From an uncultured Psychroserpens sp. (GTDB lineage: Bacteria; Bacteroidota; Bacteroidia; Flavobacteriales; Flavobacteriaceae), in the NCBI GenBank assembly GCA_947489585.1, contig CANLEE010000005.1, positions 1 to 64,000 of the forward strand: DNA of 64,000 bases, read 5' to 3'. Numbering within the stretch: position 1 is the stretch's first letter; the number at the start of each line of letters is the position of its first letter. A program made the position numbers and the translations under genes. The notes below the pieces were generated by a model, which was given only the letters and a program-made list of their open reading frames with translations, had not been told where the DNA came from and searched no databases. Of the stretch, positions 9,314-17,791 are shown piece after piece.

Positions 9314-10474
9314 TTATTGTTGTGCAAATTGTGGCGTACCTTGAACTGGGTTCCAAACTTTTATTTTATCATCTTTTGTGATACCACTTTTAACCTCAAC
9401 AAAAATACCATCACCTATACCTAATTCTAAATCTTTACGTTCAAATTTTTGGTCACCAACCTCTACTTCTACATAAGGTATTTTTGTTTCTTCATCATAT
9501 TGCACTAGTGCTTCCTTGATTGCTAATACCTTTTCTGCTTTTTCTAAAATAATAGATGCATTTGCACTCAATCCTGCACGTATAAATGTAGAATCTATTT
9601 TCTTCAGAGTTCCTTTAATTTCAAATTGAATAGCACCATTTTCCTCAACACCCTTAGGAGCAATATAATCTAAAACAGCATCAAAAGTTTCATCTTCAAT
9701 AGCTCCAACAGTAATTTCCAGAGGGAGTCCTTCTTTAATTTTACCAACTTCACTTTCGTCAACCTTACCTTCAAAAATCATTTTAGTTACATCGGCTAAC
9801 GATGCAATAGAAGTACCTTCATTAAAGTTATTGGCTTCAATAACTTGGTTTCCTGCTTTAACAGGAACATCAAGGACCATTCCTGAAACCGTAGCTCTAA
9901 CTTGAGTTTGCGCTATATTTCCTAAACCTGATGTGGTCCCAGTTTTAATGATATCATAATTTTGACGAGACTGTGTTACATTTATTCTTGCCTGCTCAAC
10001 TTGTTGTTTTGCTTGCAAATATGTATTATTAACTTGATCAAACTCATTAGCCGCAATAACGCCTTTCTCGAAAAGATCCTTTTGACGATCATAAATCGCT
10101 TTCTGCGTTTTATAGTTAATTTCAGCAGTTTGTAGTGACGTTCTATTAGATGCTATGGTGTTCTTTGCACTTGTTAAATTAGATACATTTGGAATAACTC
10201 GTATCTGAGCAATTAAGTCTCCTTGATTCACATATTCTCCTGCTTCTATAAATACTTCTTCTACAACTCCAGAGATATTTGGCTTGATTAGTACCTCTTC
10301 TTTTGGAACAATACTTCCTGTTGCAACTGTTTTTACTACGATAGTTTCTTCAGATGGTACTTCAGTAGTATAAGACACAGGGTCCTCCTGATTTTTCTGC
10401 CATAGATAAAAAAGTGCGGCTCCAAATAGGACGACAATAAGTATTAAAGCGATTAGTGTTTTTGTTCTTTTCAT
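9314..10474 (-). CDS. Second efflux periplasmic adaptor (membrane fusion protein)
   Basis: The protein is 386 residues with an N-terminal anchor (about 7-25), a lipoyl-like half (VATGSIVPKEEVLIKPNISG), a helical hairpin (about 100-180) and a beta-barrel with the AGLSANASIIL motif. It is a paralogue of the adaptor at 6509 but only distantly alike. It lies 118 bp after the permease genes and 51 bp before tolC. Two adaptors in one ABC efflux operon is an uncommon arrangement outside Bacteroidota; each may serve a distinct partner or they may form mixed hexamers (inference). Confidence 0.88.
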   Translation of the reverse strand: MKRTKTLIALILIVVLFGAALFYLWQKNQEDPVSYTTEVPSEETIVVKTVATGSIVPKEEVLIKPNISGVVEEVFIEAGEYVNQGDLIAQIRVIPNVSNLTSAKNTIASNRTSLQTAEINYKTQKAIYDRQKDLFEKGVIAANEFDQVNNTYLQAKQQVEQARINVTQSRQNYDIIKTGTTSGLGNIAQTQVRATVSGMVLDVPVKAGNQVIEANNFNEGTSIASLADVTKMIFEGKVDESEVGKIKEGLPLEITVGAIEDETFDAVLDYIAPKGVEENGAIQFEIKGTLKKIDSTFIRAGLSANASIILEKAEKVLAIKEALVQYDEETKIPYVEVEVGDQKFERKDLELGIGDGIFVEVKSGITKDDKIKVWNPVQGTPQFAQQ

Positions 10475-10592
10475 GTGTTGATATTTATTATTCTTAATGG
10501 TGCATGAACCAAAAAATTATATACGTAAGGTATTTAAAAACTTAACTTTTCGTTATACAATAATTGGCTTCATTCTTTGATGGTTAATTTAT

Positions 10593-11852
10593 TTATTCTA
10601 TTCTTAAAGCGTCAACAGGTTTCATTTTAGTAGCTCTACTAGCAGGAATAAATCCAGCTGCCAATCCTGATACTATTAATATAATAAGAGCTGTAAAAAC
10701 AACTTGCATTCCAACACTAGGATTAGCAAAGTTTTCGGTAGGACCAGCACTATCTAAAATCGAATTTAATCCCCAAATTGTAAATGCAGCAAAGGTAATT
10801 CCTAACATTCCTGATAGTGTTGTTAAGAGCAAACTCTCTTGAAGGATTTGCGATTTAATTGTCCAAGGTGAAGCACCGAGGGCACGTCTTATTCCTATTT
10901 CTTTAGTTCGTTCTTTTACAACAATGAGCATGATATTATTAATACCAATTATTCCTGACATTAATACTAATATCCCAACAAAATAACCCACAATACTAAG
11001 TATAGAAAACAACCCATTAATTCTTCCGAATTCTTCTGCCAAATCAAAATGACCAATCGCACGATCATCTTCAGGATGTACTTTATGTCTTGATTTCATC
11101 AAATCAAACACCTGTTGTTTAATAGTCGTTATTGGGGTATTATCCTGTGCGGTAATCGCCATCCAACCAACACGATCTCCTCTATTAAAAGCTTGCCCAA
11201 AAGTGGTAAATGGAATATAAATAGTATTTGATTCTTCTTCACTATCACCTTGACTATTGGTATTTTTAAACGTACCAACAACCATAAAATTTACACCATT
11301 TATTTTAATATAGGTCCCTAAGGCATCTTCTGTTTTATCATAAAGTCCCTTTATAACGCCAGTACCAATAACACATATTTTTCGTTTCTCATTAATGTCT
11401 GAATAACTAATAAATCGTCCTAGAAGGATATCCATTGGTTGTTGTTTAATGTACTCGGGATAGTCACCATAGATTTGAAAAGCGCCTGTTTTTGTACCTC
11501 TTGTCACATTATTATTACCCCTAAAGCCACCAAGTTGGTTTCTTGGAGACACATATTTAAGGTTAGGAATTTGGGTTTTTATCGCAGCAACATCGTCAAT
11601 TTTGTAATTAAAAAAGCGTCCTTTTGGTAAGCCTTTATATGGCTTCGATGTGCCTTGAGTCCACATAAACATTGAATTTGTGGCAAAATCTCCAAAATCT
11701 GCAGTCACACCATTTCGAAGCCCATTCGTTAGTGCTAATAAAATGACAAGGACAAATATTCCCCAGGCAACGCCAAACGCTGTTAATACAGTTCTAAATT
11801 TATTAGCATTTAATGCTTCTAATATTTCGCTCCAACGTTCTTTATCAAACAT
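10593..11852 (-). CDS. ABC transporter permease, MacB/FtsX type
   Basis: This is a 419-residue MacB-like permease: a first membrane helix (about 20-42), a periplasmic MacB core domain (about 45-270), then three helices of the FtsX domain (about 285-410) ending ATKMKPVDALRIE. The ERTKEIGIRRALGASPW loop that contacts the ATPase is intact. It is paralogous to the permease directly upstream; the two ORFs are separated by a single base, so they are translationally linked and probably form a heterodimer driven by the ATPase at 13091. The family works by mechanotransmission to move substrates from the periplasm through TolC. Confidence 0.92.
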   Translation of the reverse strand: MFDKERWSEILEALNANKFRTVLTAFGVAWGIFVLVILLALTNGLRNGVTADFGDFATNSMFMWTQGTSKPYKGLPKGRFFNYKIDDVAAIKTQIPNLKYVSPRNQLGGFRGNNNVTRGTKTGAFQIYGDYPEYIKQQPMDILLGRFISYSDINEKRKICVIGTGVIKGLYDKTEDALGTYIKINGVNFMVVGTFKNTNSQGDSEEESNTIYIPFTTFGQAFNRGDRVGWMAITAQDNTPITTIKQQVFDLMKSRHKVHPEDDRAIGHFDLAEEFGRINGLFSILSIVGYFVGILVLMSGIIGINNIMLIVVKERTKEIGIRRALGASPWTIKSQILQESLLLTTLSGMLGITFAAFTIWGLNSILDSAGPTENFANPSVGMQVVFTALIILIVSGLAAGFIPASRATKMKPVDALRIE

Positions 11853-11853
11853 A

Positions 11854-13098
11854 TTATTCGTCTCTTAGTGCTACAATAGGTCGAATTTTAGCTGCACGAT
11901 ATGCTGGAAAAAAACCAGCCAGTGCTCCTGCAAATACAAGAACAAACACCGCACTTAAAGCAATATTAAAATCGACTTGTGGATATTTAATAAAATCATG
12001 TTCAATTTGGGGTCCAACGAGTTCTAAAAGACCTAACCCAAAGATTAAGCCAAATAATCCCGCAAACATGGTAACAAAGATAGCTTCCTGAAGAATCATT
12101 CCAATTATTGAAACCGGAAGCGCACCTAAAGCTTTTCTAATTCCAATTTCTTTGGTTCGCTCTTTTACAATAATCAGCATGATATTTCCAACACCAACAA
12201 CACCTGCTATAATAGTCAAAACACCAATAACCCAAAATACTAACTGAATCATATCGATTAGTCCATAAATTTTCTTTGCTTCTTCAAGTGTATTGAATAC
12301 TCTTATTGCACTTGTGTCTTCTGGGGCAACTGTATGCATTTGCTTGAGTTCACTTTCAATAGCATCAGACATATTATTAGACAATTGTACTGCTTCTTCA
12401 AAATTATCGGCCATTTTCACTGTTACCAATATATTTCGAATATCATCACCAGCGCCAAATACCTTTTGTGCTGTAGTTATAGGAATGTATGCTTGCTGCT
12501 CTTCACGCTCTCCTCCTGGATCAATAAATACACCAACTACTTTAAAGCTCATTCCAAAGATTTTGATGTCTTTATTTATTGGGTCCTCATCTTTAAATAA
12601 ATCTTGACGTAATTTTCTACCAATAACAGCAATTTTTCGATTTTCATCTAAATCCGTTTCGCTAACAAATCTTCCAGTCTCCATATCGGCATTTTCAATG
12701 AATTGGTGACCTGGCATAGCACCTCTAACTTGATATCTTACACTTTCATTTTTGTAGCTGATATCTGCTCCCCATATCGAATATAGAGAGGTTTCATGTT
12801 CTATGTTATTTTTATATTTTTCAGAAATGAAATCGAAATTTTCATTTTTCATTTGAATGTATCGCCCAGGGTTTAAACCCTTATATTCTTTGGTTGTAAC
12901 CCCTGTCCATACAGTAATAAGATTAGTCGCATCTCTTTCAAATTCAGACTTAACACCATTCTCCAGACCTCGACTAAAGCCAAGAAGAATAACTAAAATA
13001 AATATTCCTGAGGCTACTGAAAGACCAGTTAAAAAGGTACGAAGTTTATTTTTTCGTAACGTTTCAAATATTTCTTGCCAACGCTCTATATCAAACAT
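11854..13098 (-). CDS. ABC transporter permease, MacB/FtsX type
   Basis: The 414-residue product has the same architecture as its downstream paralogue: N-terminal helix (about 20-40), periplasmic MacB core, and three C-terminal helices with the VKERTKEIGIRKALGALP coupling segment. It ends AAKIRPIVALRDE. The start overlaps the end of the ATPase gene by 8 bp. With the second permease it should give a heterodimeric inner-membrane component, unlike E. coli MacB, which is a fused homodimer. Confidence 0.92.
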   Translation of the reverse strand: MFDIERWQEIFETLRKNKLRTFLTGLSVASGIFILVILLGFSRGLENGVKSEFERDATNLITVWTGVTTKEYKGLNPGRYIQMKNENFDFISEKYKNNIEHETSLYSIWGADISYKNESVRYQVRGAMPGHQFIENADMETGRFVSETDLDENRKIAVIGRKLRQDLFKDEDPINKDIKIFGMSFKVVGVFIDPGGEREEQQAYIPITTAQKVFGAGDDIRNILVTVKMADNFEEAVQLSNNMSDAIESELKQMHTVAPEDTSAIRVFNTLEEAKKIYGLIDMIQLVFWVIGVLTIIAGVVGVGNIMLIIVKERTKEIGIRKALGALPVSIIGMILQEAIFVTMFAGLFGLIFGLGLLELVGPQIEHDFIKYPQVDFNIALSAVFVLVFAGALAGFFPAYRAAKIRPIVALRDE

Positions 13099-13792
13099 GT
13101 TGTGAAGCGATTACTTGTTCTACTTTCCTATCATCAATGATAATACCATCTTTAAGGTTTACAATACGCTTGGTCATTTGCGCAATATCATGTTCATGAG
13201 TTACAACCAAAATGGTTTTCCCTTCTTCATTAATCCCTTGAATAAGCTCCATTACCTCATAAGAGGTCTTTGTATCTAGCGCTCCAGTTGGCTCATCTGC
13301 CATGAGTACTTTTGGATCACTTGCTAATGCTCTTGCAATAGCAACACGTTGTTTTTGTCCACCAGATAATTCACTTGGCAAATGATGCGACCAATCTGCT
13401 AGACCAACTTTTTCAAGATAGTGCATTGCTTTTTCGGCACGCTCTTTACGTTTTACACCTTTGTAGTATAAAGGCATTGACACATTATCTAGTGCCGATT
13501 TATAATTAATTAGATTAAAGGACTGAAAAATGAATCCTAGGAATTCATTTCTATACTTAGCCGCTATTTTTTCGTTGAGATTTTTAATTGGAACATTATC
13601 TAGGATATACTGACCTTGATCAGCTTCATCTAACATTCCTAAAATATTAAGCAACGTAGATTTTCCTGATCCAGACGAACCCATTATAGAGACGAGTTCT
13701 CCTTCTTTTACATCAAAATTAATACCTTTTAATACGTGAAGCGAATTGCTTCCCATATGATAAGATTTGTGCAAATCCTTGATTTGAATCAT
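13091..13792 (-). CDS. ABC transporter ATP-binding protein (MacB/LolD type)
   Basis: The ATPase is 233 residues, with Walker A GSSGSGKST (about 38-46), the signature LSGGQKQRVAIARAL (about 142-156), Walker B VLMADEPT and the switch histidine in VVTHEHD. It is a stand-alone domain that powers the two permeases encoded immediately downstream. It is the first gene of the efflux operon and has a TAnnTTTG box 22 bp before its ATG. Lipoprotein release (LolD) is excluded as a first guess because adaptors and TolC follow in the same run. Confidence 0.93.
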   Translation of the reverse strand: MIQIKDLHKSYHMGSNSLHVLKGINFDVKEGELVSIMGSSGSGKSTLLNILGMLDEADQGQYILDNVPIKNLNEKIAAKYRNEFLGFIFQSFNLINYKSALDNVSMPLYYKGVKRKERAEKAMHYLEKVGLADWSHHLPSELSGGQKQRVAIARALASDPKVLMADEPTGALDTKTSYEVMELIQGINEEGKTILVVTHEHDIAQMTKRIVNLKDGIIIDDRKVEQVIASQHV

Positions 13793-13813
13793 AATATGGA
13801 TGGTTAATTCTTA

Positions 13814-13821
13814 CAAATTTA
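13814..13821 (-). promoter_or_regulatory. Putative -7 box of the efflux operon
   Basis: On the minus strand TAAATTTG fits TAnnTTTG and lies 22 bp upstream of the ATPase start. A good -33 TTTG was not found at the expected spacing. Confidence 0.5.
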
Positions 13822-13921
13822 AGTAAAACCTCATGTGGTTTATGCTAAGTATTTGTTAAGAATTGATTTTTGATTGATATATATAAGACGACTAAATATC
13901 TAAAATGTTACAATAATCGTA

Positions 13922-14152
13922 CTATTTTATTGGATTTTTTTTACTTCGGAAAAACTTCCAGTAGATTAGAAACCCAATTCCTCCAACCAAAAGATATGGA
14001 ATCGCCATTAAATACATAATACCATCATTGATGCCTTCGGCAGTAGATTGTCCTTCTTCGCTTTCTAAAACGGCTCTACACATAGCACATTGAGCACTAG
14101 TTTGTAGAACAAATACTAATGAAAAAAAAAGGAAATATAGTTTTCGTTTCAT
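13922..14152 (-). CDS. Small membrane protein with CxxC motif, in the oxidase assembly operon
   Basis: This 76-residue protein has a signal-like N-terminus (about 1-20), then a QCAMCRA motif with two cysteines at about 21 and 24, a short linker, and one membrane helix (about 47-66) with a basic tail. The cysteines are predicted on the periplasmic side next to the processing site. No named family is recognised. It starts 1 bp after the DUF420 stop and is the last gene of a run containing SCO, DUF420 and oxidase subunits, so a role in copper or heme handling for the oxidase is reasonable but unproven. Confidence 0.75.
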   Translation of the reverse strand: MKRKLYFLFFSLVFVLQTSAQCAMCRAVLESEEGQSTAEGINDGIMYLMAIPYLLVGGIGFLIYWKFFRSKKNPIK

Positions 14153-14153
14153 A

Positions 14154-14705
14154 CTAATGTATATAATATGGCGAAATCATAATATATACTATAACACCAG
14201 TTATAGCTACATATAACCAAAGCGGAAATGTTATTCTTGCAATCTTTTTATGACGCTCAAAATTATTGGTAATGGCTCTCACATAAGTGATTAAAACAAA
14301 TGGAATGACCACGATTGAAAGCAAAATATGCGTTATTAATATAAAGTAGTAGAGATATTTAACAGCACCTTCACCACCAAACTTCACAGAATCACTAGTC
14401 ATATGATAAGCAACATACATTGCTAAAAAAGCTACAGATAAAGCAATGGCGAATTTCATTAAATTTTCATGAAGTTTTCTTTTTCTATTTTTTATGGCCC
14501 ATAATGCAATAGCTAAAACCAGTGCAGTAATAGCATTTATTGTTGCATAAATTGGAGGCAAAACTGTTAAAGGTTCAACTTCAATTCCAAAATCTTGTAG
14601 TTTTAATCTTGAAAGCACAGCGACGACTAACGGAATTACTACAGCTAAAACTACAATCCATTTATTATATTTTTTCTCTTCAGAAATGTTCTCGATTTTA
14701 CTCAT
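14154..14705 (-). CDS. DUF420 membrane protein
   Basis: The product is 183 residues with five predicted membrane helices (about 16-34, 50-70, 83-102, 118-143, 158-178). Conserved histidines occur in the VAYHMTSD and THILLS segments. This matches the DUF420 family, found near cytochrome c oxidase and SCO genes in many bacteria; its function is not established. Its ATG shares one base with the SCO stop (TAATG), so the two are translationally coupled. Confidence 0.88.
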   Translation of the reverse strand: MSKIENISEEKKYNKWIVVLAVVIPLVVAVLSRLKLQDFGIEVEPLTVLPPIYATINAITALVLAIALWAIKNRKRKLHENLMKFAIALSVAFLAMYVAYHMTSDSVKFGGEGAVKYLYYFILITHILLSIVVIPFVLITYVRAITNNFERHKKIARITFPLWLYVAITGVIVYIMISPYYIH

Positions 14706-15466
14706 TACAATTCGTCTTCTTTTAATAGTTTAGCAATATCTTCTTTAAGCATACTAATCTCTTCACTTTGTCCTTCATCATCTACTTTCTCTTCTTCACT
14801 GATAATACCTTTGTAGAAAATTTTAGGATTTCCAAAATTGTCTTTTCTAGAACGTATAAACCCATTTCTATCAATAAGTGCAAAGTTCCCCGAATGTTCA
14901 AAACCACCATCAACTTCAGGGTTCTCTCCAGCATAAATATTAAAACCTATATTAGCTAAATCGTAAATTGCATCTTTATCTCCAGTCATTAGATGCCAAT
15001 TAGGATTAATAATGCCATAATTATCTGCATATGCTTTTAAAACTTCTTGAGTATCATAATCAGGGTTTATTGTAAATGAAGCCACACCAAAATCTTCAAA
15101 ATCTGAAAACGTATTTTGTATCTGCACCAAATTCCTATTCATTTTTGGACAAATGGTTGGACAAGTGGTAAAGAAAAATTCTACAACATAAACTTTTCCT
15201 TCATAATCTTTATTAGTAATGGTTATTCCATCTTGATTAACAAACGAAAATGATGGAACTTTTTTTGGTTCATTATTAATCTCTAAGAACATCAAATCAG
15301 AAATATAGCCTTCAGCATTTGTAGATACATTTTTAGATCTACTTTCTGTACGTGTCACATCACCACCTTTAATTCGATCTATAATTCTTGGAATAAAAAT
15401 AATTCCAAAGACTAGAAGAATAAAAGCAATTCCTATATAAGAGTAGTTTGTTTTTTTAGCGCTCAT
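14705..15466 (-). CDS. SCO1/SenC family copper chaperone
   Basis: SCO proteins deliver copper or reduce cysteines at the CuA centre of cytochrome oxidase subunit II. This 253-residue protein has an N-terminal membrane anchor (about 8-27) and a thioredoxin-like domain. The copper ligands are seen: the CPTICP motif (CxxxC, about 137-141) and a histidine in the GGFEHSGNFALID segment (about 190). It starts 3 bp after the neighbouring cysteine-less SCO-like gene and overlaps DUF420 by one base, all in one operon. Confidence 0.93.
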   Translation of the reverse strand: MSAKKTNYSYIGIAFILLVFGIIFIPRIIDRIKGGDVTRTESRSKNVSTNAEGYISDLMFLEINNEPKKVPSFSFVNQDGITITNKDYEGKVYVVEFFFTTCPTICPKMNRNLVQIQNTFSDFEDFGVASFTINPDYDTQEVLKAYADNYGIINPNWHLMTGDKDAIYDLANIGFNIYAGENPEVDGGFEHSGNFALIDRNGFIRSRKDNFGNPKIFYKGIISEEEKVDDEGQSEEISMLKEDIAKLLKEDEL

Positions 15467-15469
15467 AAT

Positions 15470-16186
15470 TTATTGTTCTTTAACATTTAAATCTTCTGCA
15501 CGACGTGCAGAAGAGTCAAATTTCCCTTTTCGTTTTTGACGATACTCTGTGAATAAAATTCTGAGATCATCACTCATTTTATTTTTTATTTCAGCAACTT
15601 CAATACAATCGTAAGAATATAGTGGATATATGGCACTTTGCTTCTCTTTCTCATTATCTTCTCTATCATCTAAGCGTCCTCGTTGACTTAAATCTTTATC
15701 CACAACAAAAACATGATCTGTAAATAGATTTTCATCAAGAGATTCTTCAGTTTTCAAACTATTGAATAGGGCTTTAATATCGTTAGGTTCTCCAAAAACG
15801 TAATGCCAAAAGCGCATATCATCATAGTTATTGATTTCTTTTTGAAGTTGTTCTGCTTTGATTTCAGAGCCTTTAGGTAATACAATAACAATCTGAAATT
15901 TTTTAAAGCCCTTAAACTTATCATATACTAACTCTTTTAGATTAGAAGCTGCAATAGCATTATCAACCGGCTCATTTCCGAGGAAACCTAAAATAGTGAT
16001 GTGTTCTTTAAGTTGAATGTCTTCTTCTGAATTTGACAAAAACAATTGCAATTCATTAACTGTGTCATCAACAATATCTAATGGGTTATAATTATGGGTT
16101 GATGGATATAAAAACAACAGAAAGACAACAGGCAGAAAGAATAAAACACCTAGAACAAGGGCAGTTTTTAGTGGCATTTTACTCAT
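15470..16186 (-). CDS. Membrane-anchored SCO/thioredoxin-like protein lacking the CxxxC motif
   Basis: The product is 238 residues with one N-terminal membrane helix (about 7-28) and a soluble domain. I recognise no named family. Strand-helix order and the DHVFVVDKDLSQRGRLDD segment resemble the FALIDRNGFIRSR part of the adjacent SCO protein, suggesting a degenerate thioredoxin fold. The only cysteine is late (about 193, YDCIE), so the SCO copper site is absent. It lies 3 bp upstream of SCO and follows its own promoter box at 16213. A structural or scaffolding role in oxidase assembly is inference. Confidence 0.75.
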   Translation of the reverse strand: MSKMPLKTALVLGVLFFLPVVFLLFLYPSTHNYNPLDIVDDTVNELQLFLSNSEEDIQLKEHITILGFLGNEPVDNAIAASNLKELVYDKFKGFKKFQIVIVLPKGSEIKAEQLQKEINNYDDMRFWHYVFGEPNDIKALFNSLKTEESLDENLFTDHVFVVDKDLSQRGRLDDREDNEKEKQSAIYPLYSYDCIEVAEIKNKMSDDLRILFTEYRQKRKGKFDSSARRAEDLNVKEQ

Positions 16187-16212
16187 AAGATTTTGTGTTT
16201 AATTTTCTTTTG

Positions 16213-16220
16213 CAAAAATA
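16213..16220 (-). promoter_or_regulatory. Putative -7 box of the SCO-like/SCO/DUF420 operon
   Basis: TATTTTTG on the minus strand lies 26 bp before the ATG at 16186 and directly abuts the hairpin terminator at 16221-16249. No -33 element is evident because the upstream side is the terminator stem. Confidence 0.5.
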
Positions 16221-16249
16221 AAAAAGACGGCTTAAAAAACCGTCTTTTT
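16221..16249. terminator. Bidirectional hairpin terminator after oxidase subunit IV
   Basis: A perfect 10-bp stem (AAAAAGACGG with CCGTCTTTTT) around a nine-base loop lies 27 bp after the subunit IV stop. On the minus strand the arm ends in a T-run. Confidence 0.8.
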
Positions 16250-16275
16250 ATATACTTTATGATTATAATGTCATG

Positions 16276-16656
16276 TTAAAAATCTTTTTTAACATATCCA
16301 TTAGTATATACACTTTCTATATATCCTCCTTCTTGTAATAAGATGAAAATCAAATAAAGGATTAAGAAAATCGCAGTCCAAACTACCATACGTCTCAATG
16401 CTTTTGTTTCATCTCTCATATGCATAAAATCCCATGTGATATAGTACGCTTTTACAATGGTTAAGATTATGAAAATCCAGTTTAAAAGCTTCATGCCTAA
16501 AACCTTTGCCATCAACATTTCCGGTTTATAAATCCCTAAAACGACTTCAATACCAGTAACTATAGTTAAGAAAATAAGTACGCCCCAAATTTTTTGAGTG
16601 TTAGATTTAAACTTAACTAAACCTTGAAATATTGCTAATTTATGTTCGTGTGCCAT
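16276..16656 (-). CDS. Cytochrome c oxidase subunit IV family protein
   Basis: This 126-residue membrane protein has three predicted helices (about 22-42, 52-72, 88-108). The central YYITWDFMHMRDE segment, with His and acidic residues, is typical of prokaryotic subunit IV (CaaD/CyoD type). It starts 19 bp after the long subunit III gene on the same strand and is followed by a terminator, so it closes the subunit III/IV transcription unit. It is expected to stabilise the aa3 oxidase whose subunits I and II are encoded at 38875-41756. Confidence 0.88.
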   Translation of the reverse strand: MAHEHKLAIFQGLVKFKSNTQKIWGVLIFLTIVTGIEVVLGIYKPEMLMAKVLGMKLLNWIFIILTIVKAYYITWDFMHMRDETKALRRMVVWTAIFLILYLIFILLQEGGYIESVYTNGYVKKDF

Positions 16657-16675
16657 GTTTTATCTATTATATAAT

Positions 16676-17662
16676 TTAAACTAGGTAGAAGAATGTAAAT
16701 ACGAATACCCAAACTAAATCGACAAAGTGCCAATACAGTCCAACTTTCTCAACCATTTCGTAGCTTCCTCTTCGTTCATAAGTTCCTAATATTACATTAA
16801 AGAAAATGATGATATTTATTACAACCCCAGAGAATACGTGGAAACCGTGGAAACCTGTTATAAAGAAAAAGAAATCTGCAAATAGTGATGTTCCATATTC
16901 ATTAACATGAAGGTTAGCACCTTCAACCACGAGTTTACCATTGGTTTTCAGTTGTCTCAATGATTCTTCTCTTGACAGTACTGTTTTTTCACCTTCAGCA
17001 TTAATCGCTTGTGTTCTCACTAATACGTTAGGATTAGCGACTAAACCGTTATACACTTCATCAACTGTATACGCAGGTAACGTTGGCTCTTCAACAAACC
17101 AAAGCCCATTTTTTCGTTCATGTGCTACACGTTCGCCATGTGCATCTACAGCAATATCTCTTAAAGCAACGCGATGGCCTTCATTATCTACAAGCTGAAG
17201 AATATTTCCGCCTTTCGTTTGTACAGCTCCATAGTCTCCTTTGATAAAAGTTCCCCATTCCCAAGCTTGTGAGCCAACGAATATTAAACCACCAATAATG
17301 GTTAAGAACATATACCAAATAACTTTGTTCTTTTTCATATGATGACCTGCATCAACAGCTAATACCATTGTTACAGATGACATAATCAAAACAAATGTCA
17401 TAAAAGCCACATAAATCATTGGATAGTTTCCGTGGAAAAACGGAATGTGTGTAAACACTTCATCTGCTATTGGCCAAGAACCAATAAACTTAAATCTTGA
17501 AAATCCGTAAGCTGCTAAAAATCCAGAAAATGTTAAGGCATCCGATACGATAAAGAACCACATCATCATTTTACCATAACTTGCTTTTAGTGGCTGATTT
17601 CCGCCACCCCAAGTTTTGCCTTCTGTTCCAGTATTTGCTACTGTAGTATCCATATAAAGCAT
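16676..17662 (-). CDS. Cytochrome c oxidase subunit III with large extramembrane insertion
   Basis: The protein is 328 residues. Family landmarks are the N-terminal GKMMMWFFIVSDALTFSGF helix, the SQAWEW helix (about 131-136) and the C-terminal ITGFHGFHVFSG and YWHFVDLVWVFVF segments. Between the SQAWEW helix and ITGFHG lies about 110 hydrophilic residues (about 145-255) that ordinary subunit III lacks. In flavobacterial aa3 oxidase, modified subunits help dock ACIII, so this loop may serve that purpose (inference). A second in-frame ATG at 17653 (MDTTVAN) is an equally good start. A TAnnTTTG box lies 20 bp upstream of 17662. Confidence 0.92.
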   Translation of the reverse strand: MLYMDTTVANTGTEGKTWGGGNQPLKASYGKMMMWFFIVSDALTFSGFLAAYGFSRFKFIGSWPIADEVFTHIPFFHGNYPMIYVAFMTFVLIMSSVTMVLAVDAGHHMKKNKVIWYMFLTIIGGLIFVGSQAWEWGTFIKGDYGAVQTKGGNILQLVDNEGHRVALRDIAVDAHGERVAHERKNGLWFVEEPTLPAYTVDEVYNGLVANPNVLVRTQAINAEGEKTVLSREESLRQLKTNGKLVVEGANLHVNEYGTSLFADFFFFITGFHGFHVFSGVVINIIIFFNVILGTYERRGSYEMVEKVGLYWHFVDLVWVFVFTFFYLV

Positions 17663-17681
17663 TTAGTTGTTAAAAGTTGCA

Positions 17682-17689
17682 CAAAAATA
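17682..17689 (-). promoter_or_regulatory. Putative -7 box for oxidase subunits III and IV
   Basis: Minus-strand TATTTTTG lies 20 bp before the subunit III start at 17662. It fits TAnnTTTG; the -33 side is not clear. Confidence 0.5.
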
Positions 17690-17791
17690 ATCATTTTATC
17701 TATCTAAAAAAACATTGATTTCTAAAAATTAAAAACAGACGTCTTTTCTAGACTATATAGTATGTTCAGGCTTATAAAAATGATTAAAAAA

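Noticed and set aside
12293..12607. Plus-strand frame of about 100 codons inside the permease gene
   Set aside because: It is antisense to a well-supported MacB-type permease and has no family features; a shadow frame.
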